Shown here: positions 7,831 to 15,644 of the stretch, piece after piece
Layout: each line of letters opens with the position of its first letter
How positions within the stretch are numbered: the stretch's first letter is position 1
Assembly: GCA_009774375.1 (NCBI GenBank)
Contig: VSNO01000054.1
Coordinates: 1 to 25,217, forward strand
Direction of reading: 5' to 3'
DNA from: Lachnospiraceae bacterium
Lineage (GTDB): Bacteria > Bacillota > Clostridia > Lachnospirales > Lachnospiraceae
DNA: 25,217 nt
The notes under the pieces: model-generated
What the model saw: the letters and a program-made list of their open reading frames with translations, nothing else
Told to the model about the DNA's origin: nothing
Database searches by the model: none
Translations under genes and position numbers: made by a program

Positions 7831-9993
7831 TTATTGATCCTCTTCCGCTTTCAGCAAAATCTTATCAAATGCCTTCCCTGCAGTTTCCATTAGAACCGTA
7901 TAATGTTTTTCAAAATCCTTACCGTAAGCATCCGGCTTTGTAAAGGCTTCCCGCAGAGCCTTGCGTACCGGTCCCTTAATTTCTTCCATTTTCTGATTTT
8001 TGTTTTCTTTCATCTTTTTGACCGCTTTGAGAATAGCACCACCCGTAATAGGGCAGCTTTCCCATTCCTTTAATTTCTCGATCAGAGCAGCAGAACCAAT
8101 TGAACCTACAACAACAGTAAAAATTGGTCCGATTCCCGGGATAATTGCAGCAATGAACGCCAGAACAACAAAGAGCACTACGCTCAGAATATATCCCACA
8201 ATTGTTCCAATAAAATTAGCATCTTTCGCCACATCCGGCATGGAAATATTCGGTATGGATACTTTCTTGCTAAGCATCTCTACATCCACTTGAGTAATCC
8301 GAATCATACCACTTATTGCCTGATCGGCATAAAGCTGCTGTGATGCCTCATTAATACAGCGTACAATAGCCGCATTATCGTCACCTATCCATGTTTTCAT
8401 GCTATTATCAATCTGATTCTTTACATTTTGGTTTAGGGAAGAAGTAATTGCTTTCTTCACTGCCTGGGTAATCTCCCCTACATTCGACTCTGGATCAAAA
8501 TGACGCGTTATTTTTTCCCACCATTCATCATACTCTCCACAGTAAGATGTCAATCCATCCACCGCAGAAACTGCAGAATCATAAGCTTCACTCGAAAGCT
8601 TAGATGCAATCCTCTCGATCATTGCATCTATATTCACTTCAGCAGCGGATTTAATATCACTCATTACTTTATTACGTATCTCCGGAGCCTGCACTTCATT
8701 ATATGCAATTGTGACAAGACCTCTTACTACACTATGTGACGGCGTATCGGAAGGAACAACCTTTTCTGGAAATGCTTTGCTGCACAGTTCAACGATAAAA
8801 GGCATCTGACTGCCGCCTCCTGTAACGACAACCGTCTGCACTGACATCCTGTCCCGTTCAAGCACCTGTTTCACATCTTCCAGAAACTGCTGACAGTTTT
8901 TCTTCCAGGTACTGCGGTTTACAATCTGACCATTTTTCCTGACATCAAACTCATATTCCTCCAGAGCATACCGTATCATTTCATTCGTAATGTTATATTT
9001 TATATCAATCGACTCAGCAGGCTCACCGTCCTCATCGAAAAGCCTATCGCCGTCCTCATCCATAATGGGAATAGCAACACTTTTTACCGCCGCATTTTCC
9101 CCTAATTTTCCATCAAAGTAATCTTCTTTATCCTGCCTCAATTGGAAAATTGCCTGATTACAATCGTTTCCAACAATAACCCCAGTTTTTCCGTATATTT
9201 TTGCCAGATTTGAAAATGATTTTCTTGCTTTATTACTCTGCAAAATGTATCGCAGCATAGCATTTTCCACCTGTGCGGCTCCCAATTCCCAACTGATATT
9301 GATGGCTTTCTTTCCTGGCAGGATATAGGTGGCGTCCGCTGTTGAAGAACCAAAATCCAATACCAGTACGCCGGATTGCAGATCTATTTTCTTACGGAGA
9401 CTGTCAATATCAAACAGTGAGAAGACCGCCGCACGCGATTCCTCTGTCACAATAACATTCAAGATGCCAGTGGCCTCTGAAATCAACTGCTCATACTGTT
9501 TCCGCATCTTTTCCCCTTTCCATATGACCGATGCCGGACAGCCAACAACCAGCAATACCTCATCTTTTTTCCAGTGCATATATCCCCTACTATCATGCAC
9601 AATAACATTTTTCATAATCCCATCACGGTTTGCACTATTCTGTAATATCGCTTCCGACACACCCCTAATATAGTCAAACATATGCTGCCGATATGTTATC
9701 CCCATAAATGACGTCTTATTCCAATTTTCAGGAGAACGCTTAAAGTTAATGATAAACTCCTTTTGCCGAGCTGCGTCGCTCCCTATCGTGATCATTCCGT
9801 TACTGTTTTTGGCAACCGCCGATTTTTCAACTGGTATGTAACGGCTTTTATGGAGGGACAAAGACTCTACCTTTCTGTTCTTCTCTGCGACAAGTTTAAT
9901 AAAAGCAACCGAATCCCCGTCACCAATATCCCATCCCATCACGACTCTGATTTTTTTCCATACTGCCTCTGTCATCATATCATTATCCGCCAT
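7831..9993 (-). CDS. Hsp70/actin-fold ATPase with C-terminal membrane hairpin, 720 aa (intact copy A)
   Basis: The actin/Hsp70 ATPase motifs are in order: phosphate-1 WDIGDGDS (21-28), phosphate-2 LVLDFGSSTAD (210-220) and adenosine VVVTGGGSQM (388-397). An acidic DEDGDRLFDEDGE loop (312-324) sits between them. The usual DnaK substrate-binding beta domain is not visible. Instead there is a helical region (about 440-590), then two hydrophobic stretches (about 594-618 and 622-638) joined by IPGIGPI, glycine-rich and predicted to form a membrane hairpin, and a charged helical tail ending KAEEDQ. The start has GAGAGG 8 nt upstream. The gene lies downstream of the 102-aa gene and upstream of the HTH-like and coiled-coil genes. 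A membrane-associated chaperone or filament-forming ATPase is plausible; a MreB/ParM-like role is less likely given the length and tail. Confidence 0.85.
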   Translation of the reverse strand: MADNDMMTEAVWKKIRVVMGWDIGDGDSVAFIKLVAEKNRKVESLSLHKSRYIPVEKSAVAKNSNGMITIGSDAARQKEFIINFKRSPENWNKTSFMGITYRQHMFDYIRGVSEAILQNSANRDGIMKNVIVHDSRGYMHWKKDEVLLVVGCPASVIWKGEKMRKQYEQLISEATGILNVIVTEESRAAVFSLFDIDSLRKKIDLQSGVLVLDFGSSTADATYILPGKKAINISWELGAAQVENAMLRYILQSNKARKSFSNLAKIYGKTGVIVGNDCNQAIFQLRQDKEDYFDGKLGENAAVKSVAIPIMDEDGDRLFDEDGEPAESIDIKYNITNEMIRYALEEYEFDVRKNGQIVNRSTWKKNCQQFLEDVKQVLERDRMSVQTVVVTGGGSQMPFIVELCSKAFPEKVVPSDTPSHSVVRGLVTIAYNEVQAPEIRNKVMSDIKSAAEVNIDAMIERIASKLSSEAYDSAVSAVDGLTSYCGEYDEWWEKITRHFDPESNVGEITQAVKKAITSSLNQNVKNQIDNSMKTWIGDDNAAIVRCINEASQQLYADQAISGMIRITQVDVEMLSKKVSIPNISMPDVAKDANFIGTIVGYILSVVLFVVLAFIAAIIPGIGPIFTVVVGSIGSAALIEKLKEWESCPITGGAILKAVKKMKENKNQKMEEIKGPVRKALREAFTKPDAYGKDFEKHYTVLMETAGKAFDKILLKAEEDQ

Positions 9994-9998
9994 AACAT

Positions 9999-10015
9999 AT
10001 TCCTCTCTTTCGTAT
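9999..10015 (-). promoter_or_regulatory. 17-nt duplicated leader box with ribosome site, copy A
   Basis: Identical to 6136-6152 and carrying GAGAGG before the intact Hsp70-like start. The 125 nt between this gene and the 102-aa gene show no convincing promoter or terminator. Confidence 0.65.
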
Positions 10016-10118
10016 ACACCTGTAACTTATTTCATCGTATTTGCTCACGACGACGTCCATTTCAGTTATTTGATACAGATTCCCCGTTCTATCTATCCAC
10101 CACACTGCTATAAATATT

Positions 10119-10427
10119 CTAATCCCTGTTCTGCCGCAAATACCTCCTCAGCCTCTCCCTCCCCCGCCGGTCATCCATCTTCATATAATCCGCCAGCATC
10201 GCCCTGTACGACGCATCATCCACTGGTATGTTTCCCGCCGAAAACAACTGATGATACACAAAAAAGCTTTCCTCATCCCCGAGCTCGATCGCCTTATTTA
10301 AAAAGATACGGCACAGCTCTGCATCGACGTCACTCTCCTGCACCGTCAAAAGCAGCGCCAGCTGCCGCCACGCAGCCGCATCGTTTTCGAATGCCTGGAT
10401 CAGTAACTTTTTTACATTCTCTTCCAT
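10119..10427 (-). CDS. Small helical hypothetical protein, 102 aa
   Basis: A Leu/Ala/Glu-rich, all-helical protein with segments such as AAAWRQLALLL, IFLNKAIELGDEESFFVYHQLF and a strongly basic C-terminus (RRGRERLRRYLRQNRD). The middle resembles one or two TPR/Sel1-type helical hairpins, but too few to assign the family. GTG 10433 and ATG 10427 are both possible; AAGG lies about 9 nt before the ATG and only 3 nt before the GTG, so the ATG is preferred. It is the first gene of the minus-strand run and is divergent from the XRE regulator at 10659. The leader contains two inverted repeats. The function is unknown. Confidence 0.72.
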   Translation of the reverse strand: MEENVKKLLIQAFENDAAAWRQLALLLTVQESDVDAELCRIFLNKAIELGDEESFFVYHQLFSAGNIPVDDASYRAMLADYMKMDDRRGRERLRRYLRQNRD

Positions 10428-10445
10428 AACCACACACCTTTCCGC

Positions 10446-10481
10446 ATCAGCACAGGTACGCCACAGCCTGTCTGTGCTGAT
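10446..10481. promoter_or_regulatory. Inverted repeat in leader of the 102-aa gene
   Basis: ATCAGCACAG and CTGTGCTGAT form a perfect 10-bp inverted repeat around a 16-nt loop. On the minus strand it lies immediately upstream of the AAAGG ribosome site of the 102-aa gene. It lacks a T-run, so it is not a standard terminator. It could be an RNA hairpin controlling translation or an operator. Confidence 0.55.
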
Positions 10482-10492
10482 GCACTCCCAAC

Positions 10493-10507
10493 CATACTCC
10501 GAGTATG
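10493..10507. promoter_or_regulatory. 15-bp palindrome, possible XRE operator
   Basis: CATACTC-C-GAGTATG is a perfect 7-bp inverted repeat with a one-base centre in the divergent intergenic region. Its size and symmetry suit a dimeric XRE repressor, and the XRE gene starts 150 bp away. Binding by that protein is inferred. Confidence 0.5.
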
Positions 10508-10619
10508 CTCTTTGAATCGTATTTTCTTCGTGATCGCATATGCACTACATTTCATTATGATGTATTTCCGATATGTATGTTTCGATTAACAGTCACTTTT
10601 ATTAATATACTTTTTCGGC

Positions 10620-10625
10620 TATAAT
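10620..10625 (+). promoter_or_regulatory. Candidate -10 box for the XRE gene
   Basis: A consensus TATAAT lies 33 nt before the start codon. No clear TTGACA-like box is present 16-18 nt upstream, where the sequence is T/A-rich, so the promoter may depend on an activator or be weak. Confidence 0.4.
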
Positions 10626-10658
10626 AATACGTAAATACACTACGGAGGCAATGACACT

Positions 10659-10982
10659 ATGACTGACATCAATCCCATTGAACGCATCAAAGAACTGTGT
10701 GCAGAGAGAAACTGGTCTTACTATCAGCTGGCCAAATCATCCGATCTTCCCTACTCTACGCTCAGCACGCTTTTAAACAGTACCAATCTGCCTTCGCTGA
10801 CTACCTTGGCAAAGATCTGCTCCGGCTTCGGGATCTCCTTTGCGGACTTCTTTGATCCCGGGCGCGACCTGCGCTTTATGTCTGATGGGCAGATCGAATG
10901 CATCTCCTTGTTTAATGCGCTCCCTGACGAAAAGAAACAGCTGGCCATCGCGTATATGAAAGGACTGAAAGGGGACATCTGA
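10659..10982 (+). CDS. XRE-family transcriptional regulator, 107 aa
   Basis: Residues 6-62 are a classic Cro/C1-type helix-turn-helix: IKELCAERNWSYYQLAKSSD, then LPYSTLSTLLNS as the recognition region, then LTTLAKICSGFGISFADFFD. A short helical C-terminus (LPDEKKQLAIAYMKGL) probably supports dimer formation. GGAGG lies 10 nt before the ATG. An ATG 8 nt upstream opens a three-codon frame whose stop overlaps the real start (ATGA), and it sits too close to the ribosome site to be favoured. The gene is divergent from the Hsp70-like run and is followed by its own terminator. Single-domain XRE proteins beside such runs often repress the neighbouring operon; that is inferred here from position and the palindrome nearby. 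Confidence 0.92.
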   Translation: MTDINPIERIKELCAERNWSYYQLAKSSDLPYSTLSTLLNSTNLPSLTTLAKICSGFGISFADFFDPGRDLRFMSDGQIECISLFNALPDEKKQLAIAYMKGLKGDI

Positions 10983-11051
10983 CGCCGCCCGCCCTGCACA
11001 TCATCACTATAACAAAATGGATTTTTATATTTTGCAATTTGTTTCCCCAGA

Positions 11052-11079
11052 GGATCTGCTGTATGGCAGATCCCTTTTT
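11052..11079 (+). terminator. Rho-independent terminator of the XRE gene
   Basis: GGATCTGC and GCAGATCC form a perfect 8-bp stem with a 6-nt loop, followed by a C and five Ts. It lies about 70 nt after the XRE stop codon. Confidence 0.85.
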
Positions 11080-11250
11080 ATGCACAGCCCCGTGCAGAGG
11101 AAATATGCCGCTAGTGCGGCGCACGGCGGTCAGGAAAAGTCTTCCCTCCGCTTAATTAATTTCATTATATCGACTTTTCGTATTATATTCAACGTTTTTT
11201 CGTCATTTCTTCTGAGATCACACAGGAAATGAACGCCTCTTGTGTGCACA
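11080..11250. other. Non-coding spacer between two terminators
   Basis: With the flanking terminators this makes about 325 bases without a gene (10983-11307). It is AT-rich in its second half. The only structure seen is a small hairpin, GCCGC-TAGT-GCGGC, at 11107-11120. A reading frame across it spans the XRE terminator, has no ribosome site and no recognisable content. Confidence 0.5.
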
Positions 11251-11288
11251 AAAAAAACGCCCCGCAGCGCGCTGCAGGGCGTTTTTTT
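11251..11288. terminator. Bidirectional terminator of the kinase-NACHT/lipoprotein operon
   Basis: A seven-A run, ACGCCC, a GC-rich centre, GGGCGT and a seven-T run form a stem with A and T tracts on both sides, so it can stop transcription in either direction. It sits 20 nt beyond the stop of the minus-strand lipoprotein gene. Confidence 0.9.
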
Positions 11289-11307
11289 GATCAGCTCCCT
11301 ATTCCAT

Positions 11308-12486
11308 TTATTTTAAAATATACCAGACCGGTGCGAAAGTGATATCCTCCCCGTTAAATAATACCGTTGCCGCATCCTCCTCACAGTCTATCTTCACATT
11401 GTAATCCGGCATGAGAATATACCACGACGCGCTGTCCTCTGCCCTCCATACATCAAGTGCATAATCTCTTGCAGTATTGATGTACTTAACAATGTCCCCC
11501 TCGGTCACACCCTCAGACTGTATATACACTCCATACTGTCCATCCCCCAGATCGTCTCCCGACTCCGGGTACGTGACACTGCCGTCCTCTTCAATGACAA
11601 CACTGAGATACCCTGAGGTCTGCGGATCATACCATTCGGGATAAGGCAGCAAGTCCGGTACATTCACCATTGTGTGCGCAGATGCCGCAAGCGCCTCCAG
11701 ATCCTCATCCTCGACGATCTGTTTCATATTGAACAGTTCCGATTTTGCCCCGGAGACAAAGTCCGTCTGCCGTAAAATGATATCCTCATATCGATCCATA
11801 CACGCATCTGCCGCCGCTTCCAGTTCTGCCGCTTCTGCACACCATTGCGCCTGTCCGGATGACAGCGCAGGATAGTTTTCTTTCATAGCAGACCAGTATA
11901 GTTCCGAGACCGCATCATCTCCCAGCGTAAGCAAAAGGTAATTGGTCTCAGTGCAGATATACTGACACATGACAGAGGTCGATTCCCTCTCCGCAGATAT
12001 CCGTTCCCTCAGAGCCTCTATGGAGTTCTCAAAATAAATATCATTCTCCAACCGCTCCAGAAGCTGATTTCGAATGACATTGTGCGCCTCATCCACAAAA
12101 ACCGGCACAGATGCAAATTCTACAGACTGATAGCCTGTATCGATTCCCATCTCTGCCAAAATGAGATATTCCTCCTCCGGCAGATCATCCTCCGTCATGG
12201 AAAGCTCCGACAGATAACGGGCTGATGCAATACACGCCGTCCTCGCTTTGGCAAGATCGTTCCAGTCACCGCTCTCCAGATAAGCATCGACATAATCCAT
12301 TGCCCACACCTCGCTGGCATACATCTTTTCCAGGACAGCCAGATGGTCAGACCATACTGTCAGCAGATGCTGAACCGCCTGTTCCTCCAAGGAATTGTCC
12401 GGCGACGCCCCGCACCCTGCGATCTGCAGAACTGACAATCCCACCGCCATCCATATACATACACATTTCTTATCCTGTCTGATCAC
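11308..12486 (-). CDS. Lipoprotein of unknown family, 392 aa
   Basis: A GTG start with GGAGGG about 6 nt upstream opens a lipoprotein signal: a charged n-region (MIRQDKK), a hydrophobic stretch and the lipobox QIAGC with the acylated Cys at 25. The mature protein is acidic. Its first 260 residues are mostly helical, and the last 120 are strand-rich with aromatic and acidic residues (GYLSVVIEEDGSVTYPESGDD, WYILMPDYNVKIDC). I do not recognise the family. It follows the kinase-NACHT gene by 23 nt and shares its terminator, so the two are co-expressed. The kinase-NACHT protein also exposes a C-terminal domain outside the cell, which makes a sensor or ligand-binding partnership at the membrane a reasonable guess. 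Confidence 0.82.
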   Translation of the reverse strand: MIRQDKKCVCIWMAVGLSVLQIAGCGASPDNSLEEQAVQHLLTVWSDHLAVLEKMYASEVWAMDYVDAYLESGDWNDLAKARTACIASARYLSELSMTEDDLPEEEYLILAEMGIDTGYQSVEFASVPVFVDEAHNVIRNQLLERLENDIYFENSIEALRERISAERESTSVMCQYICTETNYLLLTLGDDAVSELYWSAMKENYPALSSGQAQWCAEAAELEAAADACMDRYEDIILRQTDFVSGAKSELFNMKQIVEDEDLEALAASAHTMVNVPDLLPYPEWYDPQTSGYLSVVIEEDGSVTYPESGDDLGDGQYGVYIQSEGVTEGDIVKYINTARDYALDVWRAEDSASWYILMPDYNVKIDCEEDAATVLFNGEDITFAPVWYILK

Positions 12487-12509
12487 TTTTATCCCTCCGC
12501 AAATATCAG

Positions 12510-15488
12510 TTACTGTTTTTCACCACCATTTTGCAAATCTGTACGGTCAAACGCCGACATCAGCCCATTCTGTCTGCATTGCATCAGCGCAGCTGTCTGA
12601 CCCGCTTTATAGATCTCCATGTCCTCCACGGCTTCCCTTGTCATCTCATGCTGTCTGGCAGCCATGGCATACGTTTTCATGTAACGCACATAAGACTGCT
12701 GTTCCTCGGTGGACGCGCTCTGCTCCATGGCTGTCAGTTCCGGCGCGACCACCATGTTATAATACTTTCCGAGTACTCTGGCATCTGCATCCAGGAGCTC
12801 CTTCAAGCTTTCCACATACGCATCCCCATCCAAAAATTCCCATGCCCTGCTGTCCTCCTGCGCCTGGGTCAGAACATCCAGATAGACCGCATATGCCTTT
12901 GCACGTTCCGCAGGCAGAGCCGTCAGCGCCAGGTAAGCCTCCTCCGCAAGCGGCTGTTCTGACCACGGCATCACATCGCCGGTCTGATAGAGCAGCTCCA
13001 GATATCCCGCTGCCTGTCCCGGTCTGACCGCACTTTTTGTCTCCAGTGTGTTTCTACACTTATATACCATTCGGTCATAGTCCTCCGCACTGTCCGGCAG
13101 CTCCTGCATGCATTCAAGCAGTTCCGAAAACTGTTCATATTGGTCTGCGCAGCTGACATACGCAGAAAATGCCGCGGACAGCACATTTTCCGAAACAGAC
13201 TGGTCATAGTGCGTCTTCACTTCCTCCTGCGCAGGCGCCAGATACGGTAGATATACCCACCGATACAGACCAGCCATGCAGACCGCACAGAGCATCGCCG
13301 CCAGAAACATTTTCGTGCGCGCATACAGGACAAACTTCCTGTCAAATGCCCTCTGCACCCCGACCAGATAATCCTCGATCAGCTGATGGACAATCCTGTA
13401 CTTCCCCTGCTCGTCACGCACAATCAGTCCCAGCTTCCGCCAGAGAATGCCATGCACCATCAGCCCATACCACGCCTCTGCCTCCGTCGTTTCACCGCGG
13501 ATATCCGCTATATGCCCGATCCACTCCGGAAATATCTTCGTCATCTCCCTCGTCCTCATACGGCGATAGCTTTTTTCCAGAGCCGGCAGCATATCCTGAT
13601 CAGATACCGCACGGTTCTTCGTCCGAATCAGCTTCGCAAGTTCCGGAAGGACATAGCAAAGCGCCGCCTCGATCTGCCAGCGTTCTCTTTCATCTTCCGG
13701 CATCTCCCTGACTGCCCTGGAACACATGGCTGCCAGATATTTTTCCATGAGCTGTTCCTGCGACTGGAAGGCATCCTGCCGCTCCTGATTCAACACGGTC
13801 GTGACATATATGGATAACATCATGGGAGAGCGCAGCAGCTCCCTGATCTCATCCCGCTCCGGCGCCAGCACGCCGTTTTCCCCAAGGATCTTCATGACCT
13901 CCGACTGCTCGAGCGGCCTTAGCCTTATGCGCGGAAATGGTACCTCCTCCACGTCACTCCGTCCCGACAGGAGGACGCGGACGCCCGGCATTGCTGACAA
14001 TTCTGTTATTTCACGCAAAAGCTCCCCCGCGTCTGCACGAATTTCATTCAACCCATCCAGAAGAAGGATCAGTTTCGGCCGCTCTCCTTTCCTTGTGTAC
14101 ATAGGCGCAGACAACAGCTGGATCAGTTCATGCCTTGCCATCTCTATACTTTCTGTCCCGGACTTAAAACGGAGTCCCTGCAGGATCAGATCCTTTATGT
14201 AGGAACCCATTCCCCTTGTATAGCCGTACAGCGGCAGATAGGCAAATGCAGGATCCACGCCGCTGTATTTCGACGGCTGCAGATAAGCCGCCCGCATCAA
14301 TGCTGTTGTCTTTCCCGCACCGCCGCTCCCCAGAAGAAACACACAGCTTCCCCCAGGGGACACTACCCGCTGCATCAGTGTATCAAGAGTGATGGTCTCC
14401 CCATAGTCTGTCTCCCCCAAAACCGGGTACAGCTTTTCCTCCTGTCTGATATATTCCAGAGCAGGATTCTGGCGGATCACCCGAAGGATATTCGTGCGCC
14501 CCGTCTCCCACAGCGCGGGGTGCGTGATTCCCTTTCCCTCAATACGATCCTGCAATTCATTCAGGTCTGTCCGCATCTGTTCCACCGTCTGATACCTCTT
14601 CGATACCAGAACGGCAAGACCGCGCTTTAGTATTTTCCGGACCATGCTGCGGACCGTGTCCGGCATGGTGTCAAGACAAGGTATGTCCGCGACATCCGAA
14701 ACCTGCCCGCGGACAGTCTGCAGGATAGACAGATTTTGCCCTGACAGCATCCGATAGAACACGGCAGTCAGGGAATACAGATCCGCCGGATACCCGATCT
14801 CGGCAAGATTCCCAGCGCGTACCTCCTGGGCGGTATACCCATCCTTGAGACTGTAATACACCGCCTCCCCCTGCCTGATCTCCTGGAGCGTATGCACACT
14901 GTTGTAATCGATCAGCGTGATGCGCTCCCTGCGTCCGTCACCGATCAGAAGAATATTGTCAGGACTGATATCCAGATGCAGAAACCCGGATCGGTGAAAT
15001 GTCTCCAGTACATCCAGTATGCCCAGCATCCGATGTACATGGACAGACAGCAGGACCGCAGAAGCCCCCGCTCTCTCCAATTCCCTGTCGAGACTCCTTC
15101 CACCCGAAAACCCAAGGACAGAATACAGCGTCCGATGCAGCGAAAACGTATTGATATTTGCGCCGATCTCTTCCGGAGATTCGGCCAATAATTTCAGATG
15201 CACCTCATTTCCCCGTTGAAAACTCAGCCGATGCAACTCCATCGTCGGTGCGGCGTCGGCCGCACAACATATATCTCCCGCAGCATCACGGTAGATCTGT
15301 CCATGCTCTTCAAATGGAAACAACTCCTTAACCAGAACCCTGTGCCGCAGATTCCCCGACTGTTCATCCGGATATGACCCCATATATACAATAGCATTGG
15401 AACCCTTTCCCACAAAGGAATCGATCTGACATGCCATCCCTGGAAACAAAAGCATTGTTCCCCGCTCTAAAATGATCCTATCATCCAT
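12510..15488 (-). CDS. Membrane Ser/Thr kinase-NACHT NTPase fusion, 992 aa
   Basis: Residues 1-315 are a Hanks-type kinase: glycine loop VGKGSNAIVYMG (26-37), Lys54 in VLVKELFP, catalytic loop HLDISPDN (171-178, HLD in place of HRD, Asp173 and Asn178 kept), and metal-binding Asp194 in IDYN (in place of DFG). Residues about 370-710 are a NACHT/STAND-type NTPase: Walker A GSGGAGKTT (387-395), Walker B LILLLDGLNE (473-482), LLSGRSD (506-512), and a helical part ending YRIVHQLIEDYLVG. One membrane helix (about 726-750) follows, then about 240 helical residues predicted to lie outside. Starts at TTG 15509 and ATG 15488 are possible; the ATG has GAGG 8 nt upstream. The kinase looks active. The gene lies between the 401-aa gene and the lipoprotein gene. 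It may pass an envelope signal to the cytoplasm; the target is unknown. Confidence 0.88.
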   Translation of the reverse strand: MDDRIILERGTMLLFPGMACQIDSFVGKGSNAIVYMGSYPDEQSGNLRHRVLVKELFPFEEHGQIYRDAAGDICCAADAAPTMELHRLSFQRGNEVHLKLLAESPEEIGANINTFSLHRTLYSVLGFSGGRSLDRELERAGASAVLLSVHVHRMLGILDVLETFHRSGFLHLDISPDNILLIGDGRRERITLIDYNSVHTLQEIRQGEAVYYSLKDGYTAQEVRAGNLAEIGYPADLYSLTAVFYRMLSGQNLSILQTVRGQVSDVADIPCLDTMPDTVRSMVRKILKRGLAVLVSKRYQTVEQMRTDLNELQDRIEGKGITHPALWETGRTNILRVIRQNPALEYIRQEEKLYPVLGETDYGETITLDTLMQRVVSPGGSCVFLLGSGGAGKTTALMRAAYLQPSKYSGVDPAFAYLPLYGYTRGMGSYIKDLILQGLRFKSGTESIEMARHELIQLLSAPMYTRKGERPKLILLLDGLNEIRADAGELLREITELSAMPGVRVLLSGRSDVEEVPFPRIRLRPLEQSEVMKILGENGVLAPERDEIRELLRSPMMLSIYVTTVLNQERQDAFQSQEQLMEKYLAAMCSRAVREMPEDERERWQIEAALCYVLPELAKLIRTKNRAVSDQDMLPALEKSYRRMRTREMTKIFPEWIGHIADIRGETTEAEAWYGLMVHGILWRKLGLIVRDEQGKYRIVHQLIEDYLVGVQRAFDRKFVLYARTKMFLAAMLCAVCMAGLYRWVYLPYLAPAQEEVKTHYDQSVSENVLSAAFSAYVSCADQYEQFSELLECMQELPDSAEDYDRMVYKCRNTLETKSAVRPGQAAGYLELLYQTGDVMPWSEQPLAEEAYLALTALPAERAKAYAVYLDVLTQAQEDSRAWEFLDGDAYVESLKELLDADARVLGKYYNMVVAPELTAMEQSASTEEQQSYVRYMKTYAMAARQHEMTREAVEDMEIYKAGQTAALMQCRQNGLMSAFDRTDLQNGGEKQ

Positions 15489-15644
15489 CCCCTGAACCTC
15501 ATCCTCCAAAATCCGATCTGACAGCTTCGGTATGTCAGTCTTCTGAAAAAACCCACCAAAACGCCCTATTCCTTTCTGAACAGTTCCTGATCATCATACC
15601 ACATAAGATCCTGAAGGCTTGCAATCTGTTTCCCCGAACCAGCA

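Noticed and set aside
11017..11232. Possible 71-aa plus-strand gene after the XRE gene
   Set aside because: It runs through a clear terminator, lacks a ribosome site and has no recognisable content.
12395..13711. Several overlapping plus-strand frames
   Set aside because: They are antisense to the kinase-NACHT and lipoprotein genes, Pro/His/Ser-rich, with no ribosome sites.
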